64,000 nt of DNA from Ridgeia piscesae (GCA_025642075.2 JAODUO010001198.1:257501-321500); one strand, 5' to 3'. Shown: positions 11,672-36,056, numbered from the stretch's first letter. Translations and numbers: made by a program. The notes: generated by a model not told the origin, from the sequence alone.

Positions 11672-12931
11672 CTAGAAACAGTTCTACTCGATGTGAACAC
11701 TGTCAATGTGTTGGTCGTTTCGTATTCCCCGACAGTCAGTGTTTACTAGAAACAGTTCTACTCGATGTGAACACTGTCAATGTGTTGGTCGTTTCGTATT
11801 CCCCGACAGTCAGTGTTTACTAGAAACAGTTCTACTCGATGTGAACACTGTCAATGTGTTGGTCGTTTCGTATTCCCCGACAGTCAGTGTTTACTAGAAA
11901 CAGTTCTACTCGATGTGAACACTGTCAATGTGTTGGTCGTTTCGTATTCCCCGACAGTCAGTGTTTACTAGAAACAGTTCTACTCGATGTGAACACTGTC
12001 AATGTGTTGGTCGTTTCGTATTCCCCGACAGTCAGTGTTTACTAGAAACAGTTCTACTCGATGTGAACACTGTCAATGTGTTGGTCGTTTCGTATTCCCC
12101 GACAGTCAGTGTTTACTAGAAACAGTTCTACTCGATGTGAACACTGTCAATGTGTTGGTCGTTTCGTATTCCCCGACAGTCAGTGTTTACTAGAAACAGT
12201 TCTACTCGATGTGAACACTGTCAATGTGTTGGTCGTTTCGTATTCCCCGACAGTCAGTGTTTACTAGAAACAGTTCTACTCGATGTGAACACTGTCAATG
12301 TGTTGGTCGTTTCGTATTCCCCGACAGTCAGTGTTTACTAGAAACAGTTCTACTCGATGTGAACACTGTCAATGTGTTGGTCGTTTCGTATTCCCCGACA
12401 GTCAGTGTTTACTAGAAACAGTTCTACTCGATGTGAACACTGTCAATGTGTTGGTCGTTTCGTATTCCCCGACAGTCAGTGTTTACTAGAAACAGTTCTA
12501 CTCGATGTGAACACTGTCAATGTGTTGGTCGTTTCGTATTCCCCGACAGTCAGTGTTTACTAGAAACAGTTCTACTCGATGTGAACACTGTCAATGTGTT
12601 GGTCGTTTCGTATTCCCCGACAGTCAGTGTTTACTAGAAACAGTTCTACTCGATGTGAACACTGTCAATGTGTTGGTCGTTTCGTATTCCCCGACAGTCA
12701 GTGTTTACTAGAAACAGTTCTCCTCGATGTGAACACTGTCAATGTGTTGGTCGTTTCGTATTCCCCGACAGTCAGTGTTTACTAGAAACAGTTCTACTCG
12801 ATGTGAACACTGTCAATGTGTTGGTCGTTTCGTATTCCCCGACAGTCAGTGTTTACTAGAAACAGTTCTCCTCGATGTGAACACTGTCAATGTGTTGGTC
12901 GTTTCGTATTCCCCGACAGTCAGTGTTTACT
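11672..12931. repeat. 74-bp satellite array, 17 nearly identical copies
   Basis: The unit begins CTAGAAACAGTTCTACTCGA and ends CCGACAGTCAGTGTTTA. Copies are identical by eye except for an A-to-C change (TACTCG to TCCTCG) in two copies near 12722 and 12870. The unit has inverted halves: GAACACTGTC near its start and GACAGTCAGTGTT at its end. The 63-residue frame seen in every copy is a reading of the repeat, not a gene. It lies just beyond the 3' end of ADA. Confidence 0.96.
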
Positions 12932-12948
12932 TGTTTGTTTACATACAT

Positions 12949-12954
12949 TTTATT
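12949..12954 (-). other. Candidate ADA polyadenylation signal
   Basis: AATAAA on the minus strand, about 600 bases after the ADA stop. If used, the ADA 3' UTR ends beside the 74-bp array. Confidence 0.45.
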
Positions 12955-13546
12955 TCGTAATACGATTTGTGCGTTGGCCACAAACACTAATAAAACATAA
13001 ACAACCAACCTTTACTTTGGTAACACAAAGCAGATAACACAAAGCAAAAAATAACGGAATACAAATTAAAACAACGGAACCATGGCCATCCTCACCCGTG
13101 ACGACAGGCATTCAACAAGAACCAGACCGTTTTCGTAGTCAATACTGCTGTAATTACCATTCCTGAGATCAATCTGTATTTGCATTTTACTATGTCACTG
13201 CAACAACCACGACACAAAGATAAAAGTATCACATGCCTCCGTGTCACAGCAGTGCTAATGCACGTCACAAATAGTGCTGCGACACACCATAGGCTAACTA
13301 CAGGGGTCTGAAAATACTGACATACGACAATTCATCAAAAAGACGACGAACACACATACATATACGGTCGTGAAAACTGACCAACCCGTGTCACATTTCC
13401 TGATGAGTTATCCTGTTGCACACATTCTTCACATACGATCGTCACACTGACCAACCCGTGTCACATCTAATGAGTTATCTTGTTGCTGACAGTCGTCTGA
13501 TTGACCAATGGACACGTGACACATTTCAAGTGTCATGTGACAGGTG

Positions 13547-21341
<7,795 letters not shown>

Positions 21342-22155
21342 TTTGTCAATATTGAAAACTATTTGAACCCTGCAAATGAAACAAATTAAATTAGAGTAAA
21401 TATTATATAAAATAGTGCAATTTAAAAATACATTTCAATAGACTTTTTAACTATTCTCATAAACAATGTCTACTTTATCACACATTTGTACTTTGTTTGT
21501 ACTAATGTTTTCTATGATTATTACTCTTTTATAATTCTTTTTGTAACAAAATTTTAGTTGTTTAATAGACATGTGGCTCTCACCACAGCTGCCTCTTGAT
21601 AAAAGTATTCCTCCGTTTAGAAATTTAAAAGAATATGAGAAATCAATATTAAACTTCAGATTTTATTATATTGTGTGCAATACAAAAATGTATATACAAA
21701 TGTCATAAATAACAAAAATTAATCTAAAATGCCTTTTTAAGCAAGTATGTCTTTAATTGTCTCTTGAATGTATGGTATTGTTACAGGGCCTTATTAAATA
21801 ATTGTAATACTATTATTTTTACTTAAGTAACTCCTTAATTAAGACACAATTAATTTAGAAACTTATTAGACCTGTGGCTGTGCCATATAACATATTGTGT
21901 ATTTAAATTAAAAGGCGTCTTAAAATGTTTTTTTTTCTTTTTTTTTTTTCCGTTTCATTTTGGATCAAAATAGTGCAACATTAACATATATATCCTTGCT
22001 TGTTTGCCTATGGAGGCTAGTCAGACCGTCACTCAATGAATAAACCCATAAATAAAATTTGAATAGATATGCCGGTGTACATGTTTGCATCAACCTCGTA
22101 CACTTGCGCAAACGCATTGACCATTGTTAATTTTAAGCCGGATAAATGTCTATAC

Positions 22156-22300
22156 CTGACCGTGTTGACCCAGCATATCGTTGCTCCCACTGGCATTGAA
22201 ACCACAACAAACGCGTCCGCACAAGCAGAAGTTCCGAATACACCTAGCGAGCAGCTTCAGTCGAATGCTTTGGCTGGTGCTGCGGCCTAGCGAAATATAA
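22156..22300 (-). other. ADA: Probable ADA 5' exon
   Basis: Sequence ending ACGGTCAG with donor GTATAG at 22150-22155. Spliced to the acceptor TTTGCAG before 21369, it keeps an open frame from an ATG at 22196 (MPVGATICWVNTV...) into the ADA reading frame. No other ATG is seen upstream of it within about 100 bases. It may be purely 5' UTR, with translation starting at 21341, where the context AAAATG is better. The 5' limit is a guess. Confidence 0.5.
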
Positions 22301-22379
22301 GGAAAGCTACAGTGGCGTATAGCCTGGATCGAGTTACGGAATGTTAGGCAGATAGTGACAGGTTTTGTGTCTTTTCGAC
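22200..22379. promoter_or_regulatory. Bidirectional promoter region between ADA and MPV17
   Basis: The putative ADA 5' exon (leftward) and the MPV17 start codon (rightward, 22380) are under 200 bases apart, so both promoters must overlap here. I see no TATA box. This is inferred from gene layout, not from a recognised motif. Confidence 0.5.
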
Positions 22380-25300
22380 ATGGCAGCTGCTTTGAGGTGG
22401 TACCTCCGGGTACTAGCGAAACATCCCTACAAAACCCAGTCAAGCACCACTGGTAAGACATAGCGAGCGATTGCTGTGAGCGATAATATGAGTTACAAAC
22501 ACTGAAAACCCATTTGTCATACTTTGACACTTCGATTTGCGTACGCCCTGCTTCTTTATTCACGCATGCACACTTCATGATGATTGCTCAGTTAATTACA
22601 CAAACTGGCTGGTCTCTATATCCATTTAACTTACCAGACGTCCTGACATAGGAAGGTGACATTCCTATGTAATCTGTAACCTTAAACTTAAAGTCCACCT
22701 CAGGCTCAGCGCCTCATCCAAGCTCAGTTACTGCAATAGGCTAGGCAGTTCAGTCTTATCTCTTCCATTACCGTAAGATTTATTATCTATTTTCCTAGAG
22801 CACCACAATGTGACGTCACGTTGTAACGTAGCTATCCCGCTGGTTCCAACAAAGGTTAATTTCGGCTGTACCTGTTAATGGGATGTTATGTTTTGTTCCT
22901 AGTTGTAGCTAGTAATCATTATTCTGTAACTTGAAAGCTTCAGTAAGACATTCAATTTCAAGGTTCTCATGACTTAATTAAAGTTGAAACTGAAAGTGGG
23001 AAGCAAAGATGGGTGGTGTGCTATAGAGCCTGTAAGTGGGTCACGATACATGGCGAGACTCCACGCGACTGGAGCTGATTGGACACTAGAATAATATTCT
23101 AACGACGGATGACAGTTGTAGCTTCCGACTGATGAATACTAGGAAAATCAGGTCATAAATATCTTGTGTTATACCTTTCTTATCTCAAATGTCCGAGTTA
23201 ATATTGCGTTTACCACACTCTTATAGACATACACGATTTTAGGCCGTATGTGTCTTTTACGGGATTTGCATTTTACATTGCTGCACATTGTGGTTTCGAT
23301 AAGCACTTATATCTGACAAGTTGTCTAAATGCACATAATTATAACACATGTAACACATGTATACGTATGCCCCAAACAGGTTGTACTGCACAAAAAATTG
23401 CACTCTGCGCAAAAAATGGCAACCACCATAATAACCGATTACAATTCATGATTTCCGTGACCATTGTGACCGGCAAAGTATTCCATTGCTTCTGCTTGTA
23501 ATAATCCTTCAGACAATATAACTGAAATACACTATTTGGAACAGTTCAATTATTACAACAAAAAACAAAACCCTATATGTTAACATGGAGAATATGGAAT
23601 TCCTGCCTCCCAACCTCGTTTTCGAGTGCGATACTTACATGGCTATTGTGGTTGATTGGAGAGATGAAATTGAGCATCTTGGTACTTGCTGCATACTTCT
23701 CAGTTGAACCCAAAATGTTTATAAAAAAATAATCATGAACTAACACTAATAGAACTTTTTATATATATTTCAATTTGTGAAGTTAATTATTATATGCAAT
23801 AAATATGATTAATTGTTATTTATTAACTATATAATGTGTGTTTAGTAACTTGGTAGAGTTGTTAATTTAATTCACAGTGTATTTACTTTATAACAAATGT
23901 GTTACTGATAATTTTGCTGATATTTACAAGTGTCTGAACTTGGTGAATGTGTCACCAACATCACCCAACTAGAAAAAAACTTCTACTTATGTAATGACTG
24001 CTGCCTAGCTTATTAGCTTGAAATATATTTAGTTTTGTATTAATTTTAATGTTTTCATGACATTATCATGACAAATTGACAGTATTAAACAAATTAATTA
24101 AACATTATTGGCATGTCCTTTTGCTGTGAAAAATAACAAGATTCACATCAAAAAACTGCATTTGTCAATTTTTATATCAATTGTAAATACATTTCAGAAT
24201 AATACTACACAGAACCTAAGACATTTGTTGGAACCAGGATAACTGGTTGCCCGGTGGCTTGGCTGCCTTTGAAACCTATGCTACTTTCTGTACAGTTGCT
24301 TCTAGTCGTCAGCTCATGCGTACATTTGCATTGATTGCGTCATGGTGTAATGGGCTTAACACTGCCTTAACCTTTATAATCCCCCATTACTGTGACGTGA
24401 TATCACCACAGCAAAAGACTTATCTCAGGATCTGAAATCAATTGGCCAACCTTACTACAGGGATTATCATTGCATGTAGACAACTTCAGTGAAGTGTTAC
24501 CATGGTTGGATTCTGTCAGCTATATTCACTGGTATTTAAAGTTCTGCAATTTAATTTTTTTCACCATTAATAAATACAGTGTAGACTTTTTGTTTAATAT
24601 CACAGTGCTTAAGTCGCATGCAGTGCCAGTGTTAAACTAAAGAGATGCGTTAAGGTGCTCACTGTAAATGATTACATCAAGTGATTTGTTACTGTACTAC
24701 TCATCTAAAGAATCAGCTTGTATATGGGTTCATAATAATAAAAACATATTTCTAATACAGCGTCCCATCCAAATAATTGTTATGAGGCACTTTACAATGG
24801 AAACATTTGTCAATTTCACACTTGAGTTCATAAAAAAACTATATTGCTATTAAAACATGCAGTCGTTACTACTAAAATAAACTATATGTTGTCTTTAAAA
24901 ATAGATAAGTAAATGGATAAATACGTACAGCAAATAAAATAACAAGGCTATATAATAGTATTATATTAATTATAATAATATAATAAAAATATAATAAAAA
25001 AAAATATAAAAAAGTTCAATCAGTGATTTAATTTTTTTTTAAATTCATGTACACGTATATTGAAACAATTGGGTTTCCCACCCTGTGTTTAGCAATTATT
25101 TTTCATTTTACAATTGCTAAATGTATATTATTTGCAGATTGCTCATTGATTGTTTTGTATTTTGTAATACACTGCACAATGCACACATATTTTATAATCA
25201 AGTTGTTAAGATAATTTAAATATCATGTTGTTATTGACAGACGTAAACTGTGGTAGTCTTTCTCTCAGTTGCAATGGCTCTGTTGGTGCTTGTTTTATGT

Positions 25301-28300
25301 TTTGATGGTGGTTAACGATCACACAATGAACACGTTGTTAGCCTCTGTGTGGGTCTCTGTTTGCAGGGGGACTCATGGCAGTAGGGGACGTTGTAGCACA
25401 GTTCGTGGTCGAGAAGAAATCAGTTGATGAATACAGTGGCAAAAGAACAGGGCGGTTCCTTGTCTTTGGCATGTTTGTCTTGGTGAGTGACTGCATCACT
25501 TCTGCACTTTTAAGTATCAAAATAATAAATTGAATGACAACATTGATTTTTACATCACGATTATACAAAATGTTCTAAACATTATCACTGAACGTTAGTT
25601 TATGATATTAAAAGTTCAGACAACATTGATAGGACAAAGACCCAGCTCGTCCTGTGCTGCATTAACTGTTCAAGATGGCATCTTGTTAAGTTCCTAGAAC
25701 TGTGAGAGGCTTCTGTGCCAATGTAATACTGTTAACTCAATAATCATTTGCCTGTTCTTGCAGATAATTAATAGGAAAAATAGTGAATGCAAATTTAAGT
25801 GTAGTCACAAGTTGGCTGATGTGTGATCCTGACTGTTGTCTGTACACTTATCTAGACTGTCCATGTAATACTCTCTGGTCTGGTTGGTGTGATCAACTCC
25901 AGACGGTCAGCCTTAGATCCTCACTATACAGTGTACTGACATTCCTAACCTTCTCCCAGAGTGTTGGATAAGATCCTCTCCAGACTGTGCATTATGACCC
26001 CCCCCAGAGTGTTTGATAATCACTGTTTTTGTCTGTAGACTGTCGCACCAGACACACCTTCAGCTGATGATTACCATCTCATATATCTTTACCATATCTT
26101 CTATATCTTTCATGTTGTAGGGACCACTATTAAGGACCTGGTACTTGGTCTTAGATCGCATAATCGTGTCACCTCCGTCCGGATTGACAACTCTAAAGAA
26201 GGTTGCCCTAGACCAGGTAATGCAAACAAACAATGCAAAACACTAGATTTATATTACTGGCATCCATATCTCGTCAGGATTATTACTCACATCTTATTTA
26301 GATTATCTCCTCTATCTCACCCAAATTACCCAGTGTTTCTGCCAGTAGAGACTAAATGGGTAAACTTATTCTAGTGTACAGGTACATACTGAAATTCACA
26401 AATAAATCCAGATTTAAAAATGTTGGTGGACCAAACAGGATTTCTGACTCGAAATGCCACGAAATTTCTTCTCTAAGCATCTGGAAAAAAAATTGGGAGG
26501 ACCCCCATAACCACCTGTCTCTCAAACATCTGATAAAAGTCTCCCTAGTAAAATTTAAGACATCAAGTCATACCGCAACGTTTCATAATTCTGCCATTGA
26601 CATCCGACCTACTAAGCCTGTGCACAAATATAGGTGCTGCCAAAATGTCTTGTTGATATACTGAGTGTTGTCATTGGAACTAAGGGACTTATCATATTGT
26701 TCTAAAAGGTATTTATAACTGGATACATGTTCTACATTCCCAGCCCTAATACAGATATAATTCACTGGTTCAGACAGACATATACCGGGTAGTCACACTT
26801 TTGACAAAGAATATGTTATAACATTCTTACTCCTGTGACAGCTGATGTTTGCTCCCATGGTGCTGCCATTCTTCCTCGGAACAATGTCATATTGGCGGAC
26901 GCACTCCATTGAGACAGCCAAGGAAAAGGTTATACAGGTAGGCAACACAGTGGTATGCAGGTATGCATTACAATATTATATAGGTAGGCCATGCAATGTT
27001 ATACACGTCGGCAATGCAGTGTTATACAGGTAGGCAATGCAATGTTATACAGGTAGGCAATGTAATGTTATATAGGTAGGCAATGCAATGTTATACAGGT
27101 AGACATTATAATAATATTCAGGTAGGCAATGCTATACAGGTAGACAACACAATGTTATACAGGTGCAAAGTATGCAACACAATATAGGTTATACATGTTA
27201 TACAGGTGCAAAGTATGCAACTAAGCAATACAATATAGGTTATACATGTAAGTAACACGAAGTTATACATATTGGCAACACGTACAATGTTGAACTTCAA
27301 TAATGAAACGTCATGTGTTGTGTAAATTCAAATAACTCACTGGCGCCATCTAGTGGGTAGGAGATAATTATTGGTTTACTCCAGGAAGAACTGTTATTAG
27401 AATTACTAATAAATGAACTGAGAATTTGAGACCAGATCACAAGGTAGATTATTGTGTCACAGTATGTTACTTTTGGCATCACCATAGCGACGTATGAATT
27501 GTCGATCATTAACGATTATTAAGTGGCTGCATTTTCAGCACACAATTAAATGTCACGTACAAAACTCTGATGCCATCAACTGAATTGTTTTCCAGGATTA
27601 CCGGGCTGTGTTGCTAACAAACTACAAGGTAGGATGATCAAACCAGCTGAATGTCGATGATATTGCTTATAACCAAGTCAGTTCTGGCAACATAATGACA
27701 TTTGACAGATAGTGTGGAGGGAAACGATCAGACCACTCTGTATTTGCACTTCTGACATTTATTTAAAAAATAAACAAAAACAGTGGATATTTCAAACGTA
27801 CGTCAACACTATTGGAATTATAGAAATATTATGTAATGATATACTAATATTATGATATACCATTTCCTGCATATAAGATTACTAGATCAATGTTTACTTG
27901 AAAGGATGTTCAGAATATGTTTTTATGTGATTCATGATAGTAAAATTTTGTCTTCCAGATATGGCCAGCAGCTCAGCTCATAAACTTCTATTTTGTGCCT
28001 TTTCAACACCGGTAAGAATGATTATTTACTTTTGTTTATTAACTGGTGCATTGTCTTGCTTGGATGAACATCGGACTCAACCCACCCCAGCCAGTATTGT
28101 GTTCCAAAAGAGCGATATGTTTATGGAACAGCACCCGGAGATTATAAGTATATAATAACTAACCCATCTTATGTATACATACCTACCTGTATGCAAACAG
28201 ATCGATTGCATAGTTCATGTTGGGTCAGACAGCTGATTCCTTACTTCATACGAAGGATGACTAGGTACTGCTGGTTTAGTGGAGTTGTCTATAAATATGG

Positions 28301-28833
28301 TGTGAAATCAATCACCTTGCTAATTGCTACGTGATTAATTTAAATCATGACCTGAGGGGCAAATCTAATTGGCATTTGGTATACTAACAACTGACGTCAT
28401 ATTCTCTTGGCAGGTTGAAACATATAATTCGATAAATTAATTATACTGGTCAAATTGTATTATTGGTACCAGGTAATAAATAACCGCGTAATGACCCACA
28501 CGCCAGGTTATGGCTATAGCAGTCCTAAATAATTTTACCTTTTTATTGACACAAACGTACCTTTGGACGGAGAATTGCCTACTTTCCCTAAATTATTAGT
28601 GGGCAATTTTACAAATCTCCTGCAAGCAGATCTCATATACACCAGTAATCCTGTCCGTTTCTTGCAGCATCCTCTACACTAACTGCATAGCGCTCTACTG
28701 GAATGTGTATCTGGCATACAAGACGGAAGTGAAGACCAATTCAGAGCTGGAGCTAACAGAGGCAATGGAACAGTCTGATCTCGAGGTTACGGAGGAAGGG
28801 AAACCAACAGAGAACAAACCAGTAGTGCACTGA
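22380..28833 (+). CDS. MPV17: MPV17 family mitochondrial inner-membrane protein (seven exons)
   Basis: Exons 22380-22452, 25367-25482, 26121-26216, 26842-26937, 27596-27628, 27959-28011 and 28668-28833 join in phase to 210 residues. Family marks: an N-terminal WYLRVLAKHPYKTQ, a GLMAVGDVVAQ segment, a G-P-x-x-R-x-WY-x-x-LD loop (GPLLRTWYLVLDR), and a C-terminal NYKIWPAAQLINFYFVP followed by W-N-x-Y-L. Hydrophobic stretches fit the four-span topology of this family. MPV17 is linked to mitochondrial DNA maintenance. It resembles MPV17 more than PXMP2 or MPV17L2, but has about 30 extra acidic residues at its C terminus. Exon 4 could end at 26928, but GTTATA there is a poor donor, and ending at GTAGGC keeps family length. 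That donor seeds a minisatellite. Confidence 0.88.
23017..23632 (+). repeat. Interspersed repeat family A, copy 1 (MPV17 intron 1)
   Basis: This aligns end to end with 50300-51032 in the opposite orientation. Shared strings include AAGTGGGTCACGATACATGG, CTTCCGACTGATGAATACTA and GATAAGCACTTATATCTGAC. It is AT-rich, lacks a believable protein and is probably a non-autonomous transposon. The NUP42-intron copy has extra inserted segments. Confidence 0.75.
26929..27265 (+). repeat. Minisatellite of the MPV17 exon 4 donor junction
   Basis: Imperfect copies of a unit of about 23 bp, GTTATACAG/GTAGGCAATGCAAT, where the slash is the splice junction. The first copy is the real exon end (coding V-I-Q) and donor. 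About ten more follow in the intron, several retaining CAGGTAGGCAA intact, and later ones decay to CAGGTGCAAAG. Confidence 0.85.
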
Positions 28834-28861
28834 GTGGTGTTACACTTGTTGGTTTTGTTTA

Positions 28862-28867
28862 AATAAA
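28862..28867 (+). other. MPV17 polyadenylation signal
   Basis: AATAAA 29 bases after the MPV17 stop codon. From here to 29776 is the convergent intergenic region and the eEF1A 3' UTR; no other gene is seen. Confidence 0.7.
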
Positions 28868-29420
28868 CTAGTTAAATAATTCATGCTACTCCTTTTTTGT
28901 TGTCTATAAAGTACAGGGTACGTTTATATTGCCAAATGTCACGTACAAAATGGTATTGCATCGCTGTAAAACGTTACACTAAATTATAGTGAACCCCGCC
29001 AGTAGATGGGTAATCCCATTGGTGGTTTATGCTCAAACACCACACCACGTAGACCGATATACGTTTGTGGGTTATTTTGGAAGAATTAAATAATGAACCA
29101 CTTGTTTTCCATGGAAGCAGCTAGAATGGTGCAACTGTTGATAAGATATCCCACGCAGTGTTACAGTATCACCCAGGGATATTGAGAATTTCGAAATCAA
29201 GTTCAATTCGTTTAATATCTTTGCTGGAATAAGTTACAAGTACCTGGGTACAGATACCATTGCAAGGATATACACACCAACATAAAATATAGATAAATAT
29301 AGCCACAAATAGCATCATAATTTATTAAATTGCTAAAATGGTACACAAGACTGAAGCAGCTTCAGTATACAAACAAAAGATCCATGAGAACACTGGTTGT
29401 CCTTAATTACCAAATGGTCA

Positions 29421-29426
29421 TTTATT
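29421..29426 (-). other. Candidate eEF1A polyadenylation signal
   Basis: AATAAA on the minus strand about 350 bases after the eEF1A stop. Confidence 0.5.
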
Positions 29427-29776
29427 TACTGCACCTCTCAAATTAAAAACCAAAAGTAGTCCATTTAATTGTACCATGGCATCATCAGCTGGTCGCAGCC
29501 TCTTTTCCTCCTGAATTCTTTCCAGTGATTTTTTGACCTAAGCAACCAAAATGATAAGAACAACAGAATAAGCTGAACAGAAAGCAACATTTTGCTGAGT
29601 TGAGGCACTCGACAGTGCTTAAGATGACTGCTGCTAATCTGTATTATAGCTGAGGATGTCCCGGGGGTGCACCCCACAAGTTTATGGACTTGCCGTCGAT
29701 CGTTGCTAGCTTTGTATTCGTCGTTAACTGCACACGCTTTGAGTGGGGTGTGGGTGGGCTCTACGAGGGCTTGCAA

Positions 29777-32644
<2,868 letters not shown>

Positions 32645-33562
32645 TCACCCTGTAAAATAGAGGCAATTATCAGTACACAGAAAACATGATTAAACAACAC
32701 ATAATTGTGCAAGTTTTAAGAATGGAAAGTAAGTAATTCTTTACAATGGCTGGAGGCGGTGGCAAATTCTTGTTACTGACATGCATGCGACTTAGGAATA
32801 TTTCAACCATACCATTCATGACAATTGCACTCAATTTACCAACAAGTGGACATATGTTGATATATTCCACAAAAATTCGTGAAGAAAAATAATGAGAAAT
32901 TACACAACAATAAATTGAATACAACTGGGATGATCCCACATTACACACTGATTATGTGAATAGAAACAGCAGCGCAAAATTTGCCACGTGGCCAACTTGA
33001 ACCAAATTTGGACTTGATTCACCCAATAAGTCCAATCTCTAGCACGCGTAAACAATCCCAACATTAACAAAATACTGCTAGTCTAGTGTGCTGTACATGT
33101 CGGATCCTTATTTTAACTTCACAAACTAGCAAATGAAATGGCACATGCGTCGCCGATTTGCCGAACTCGAAGTGAGCGGTGCGATTTCGAAATTCTTCGG
33201 TAGGCCGATGGTATTCATCGATCGGTTAAGTTTCAGCTATAAGTTTCAATCGATTTAAAGAAACCGACACATAATACCTGAGTAGATGATACCAACGAAA
33301 ATAGTTGTTGTAGTACATATTTATTCTTTGATAAATAAAGTTTAATTTCCGACTTTGTATAATGGCGGACAGTAAAGTTGCCGGTACATTCCGACTGATT
33401 TTTACTGCAAAATATTATTCCACCATCAGTAGATATACATGAAATATTTATACATATATGATGTATAACAACAAGACTATCGATATATAAACATTATCTG
33501 CACTGATTACCCGAATAACTAACGGAAATAGTTAGATTTTGTATGACACAAAAACAACTCAC

Positions 33563-33622
33563 CACCACTGTGCCACGAGACGATGTAAAGGAAAGTGCAA
33601 TGGCCGTCAAGTTTGTTTTATA
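33563..33622 (-). promoter_or_regulatory. eEF1A promoter: TATA box, TOP start and noncoding exon 1
   Basis: On the minus strand TATAAAA (33616-33622) lies about 27 bases upstream of CTTTCCTTTAC (33585-33595), a pyrimidine-rich start with the look of a 5' TOP motif. The 33-base exon ends at the donor GTGAGT (33557-33562). TOP starts are known for eEF1A mRNAs and place translation under mTOR/LARP1 control. The exact start base is inferred. Confidence 0.8.
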
Positions 33623-34084
33623 CTGCTGGTAGAGGGGTCATGCAATTGACGTCACCGCCTAGGCAATTCACAACACACATTCAATTTTACCCATGATGCA
33701 TACCTACGTTAGCCGGACATTGTGAGGTTTAGGGGTTTAGTCACTCGTGAAGCGTGTTCTGGCAGCTTGGCTGGCAACGTAGTATGCTACAAAAAACTGT
33801 AAACAATTATTGTACACTGTTACAAGAGTAATTAAGTTTCAGTCAAGCTATAGACATACAAACTGATGGTTTCGGCGTATAATTCAATTACTATCAACGT
33901 GTTGTCATCAATTGCAATTAATACATTGATTGGTAACAGCACGGTCACGGTGATAACTTGTTGTACGTGTACATAAATCCATAATTATTTATAGCGCTTT
34001 CATTTGTGGTCGAATGGACGGTACGGACACACATGATCATGGGCACACGTTCAGTCACTAGCATGAGTCATTAATAACAAAACA

Positions 34085-34245
34085 ATAATAGTTTTATTAT
34101 AACATAATAAAATAAACATTATTATTATTATTATATAATAGTTTTATTATAACATAATAAAATAAACATTATTATTATAATATAATAGTTTTATTATAAC
34201 ATGATAAATTAATGTTATTATAATAAAATAATTTTATTATAATAT
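34085..34245. repeat. AT-rich tandem duplication
   Basis: The block ATAATAGTTTTATTATAACA plus its continuation recurs about every 50-60 bases, two to three times, within ATT/TAA-rich DNA. Confidence 0.8.
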
Positions 34246-36056
34246 CATATATTGTTTTTTGCGGTTTATGTAAAAAAACACCCTACCTATGCAAAATATG
34301 ATGCACGACACAGTGTGTGGAGGGATGTGGGTTTATCATGGTGTTTAATAAAAAAAATTGTTTGTTTGATCGTTCCATAATGGTGTTTGTTCTACCCGTA
34401 TGTCTCTCCAAAGGAATTATACAGGCCGTTACGTATGTTAATAAAATAGTGTCATGGTGTTTGTGTGTGCGCGCACGCGTGTGTGTGCATGCGTGCGTGT
34501 GCGTGTGTGCATGCGCGCACGCGTGTGTGTACAACGTCGCGTTCACGATCACACGTCGAAAGTAGGCGACGACGTGACGTGCGGTTGTGGCAATTATTAC
34601 AAACATGTCCGAATTTCGTCGACAGTTAGGTGCAAACACACCACGGTTGTATTTTTACCGTGGTAGGCCTATACTAATACATATAATATGTTAAAAAAAT
34701 ACACATTTTAAATAATCCCATATAGTAAATAATCACGTTTGCATATGTTTTTTTTCTTACAAACGGTATCTATAGACGTTTAATTTATAGTTGCTTTGTA
34801 AAATAGGACTACTCATTTTTTATGGATCAGATAGTATATTTTTATGAATCGAATTTCAAGGTGCGTGGGTGCAGTTGGCAATTTCTGATAGCCTAACCCT
34901 TTGAATAATCACCATCCAAATGCATTAGTAACACTTACCTATCCCCCGTCTTTTTGATATCTACTGCTGAAGTTGCTGTGAATTCTCTCCAACAGGACTC
35001 GGGCCCTTCCCTCAACCCCCACCCCGCTGGTGACTAGGTGATTCATGACAATATAATATGAAAAGGCTAGCACAGGCGCGCTTCAAATACAAAACCTAAA
35101 TTCAATTATAACACTAATTAACATAACTCTTAACTCTCAGTAACACTAATGAACCCCAGCTTTATGTTATCTTTTCATACGATTCGCAATTAACTGTTGC
35201 GTACAAGAGCGGAGTGACGCTGACGTTTTTGGCTCCACTGCAGGCTTTTGGCAATCGAGACCGGGGCTGTATATAGTTGTAACAGAAGAATTTACAGACG
35301 AAACTGCTAATGCAAATTAATCAGCAAGGCGACAGTATATTCATCAATAAAATTGAGCATGTCATGTGTAATATCACGTGAATCCGTCGGCACGCCATTG
35401 AGTTGCGCCATTTTAAAGAAAAAATTGTCGACTTACTCGATATCTAAAAATTAATTAAGCGTACATATGTGTAGTATGTATAATTCATGTTTGTTCTATG
35501 TTCATATGTGATTATGATGTCGAGGAAGTTGTAACGTTCATATCGGGGCAAACTGTCACACTGCTACTGTTTTCCAGAATGACCTTTAAAATGACCTTTA
35601 TATTAAAAATCGACGAGGCAACGGCCATAATGTTTTCCCTCATCATACGAGTGGTTGATCCAGCAAAGATGCCCACTAATTAAAGCAACTGCAGTTATAC
35701 CATTTAATAAGTCTTTCCAGTGTTTTCTTGGTCTGCTATAAATAGTGAATAGATGGGGAGCTTGTTCAACTTCCCTTAATATATACATACATACACCAAT
35801 CTAGATGCAGGGTATGACATACATCATTTTGAAGGGGTGGCGCAGATTGAACATTCATCGTTTGATGGTGACCTTGTTTGACCTTCATGTTAACCTGTTG
35901 CCCCACTCGATCGTGCCCTGGTGCAGCCAGTGTTTACAGGGAGACAATTGGCTTACTAGTTTCTAAGGGTGTATATTAGGTACCCGACGATTGATATTGT
36001 TAGCAGGGTGGCGCAATTTCAAACATTGATCACATGATAGTGTTTGGTTATGTGGC

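Noticed and set aside
11672..12931. Regular repeats as a possible CRISPR array
   Set aside because: Units are contiguous and identical with no variable spacers, and the genome is eukaryotic.
22069..22290. 73-codon plus-strand frame
   Set aside because: Overlaps the likely ADA 5' exon in antisense and shows no recognisable family.
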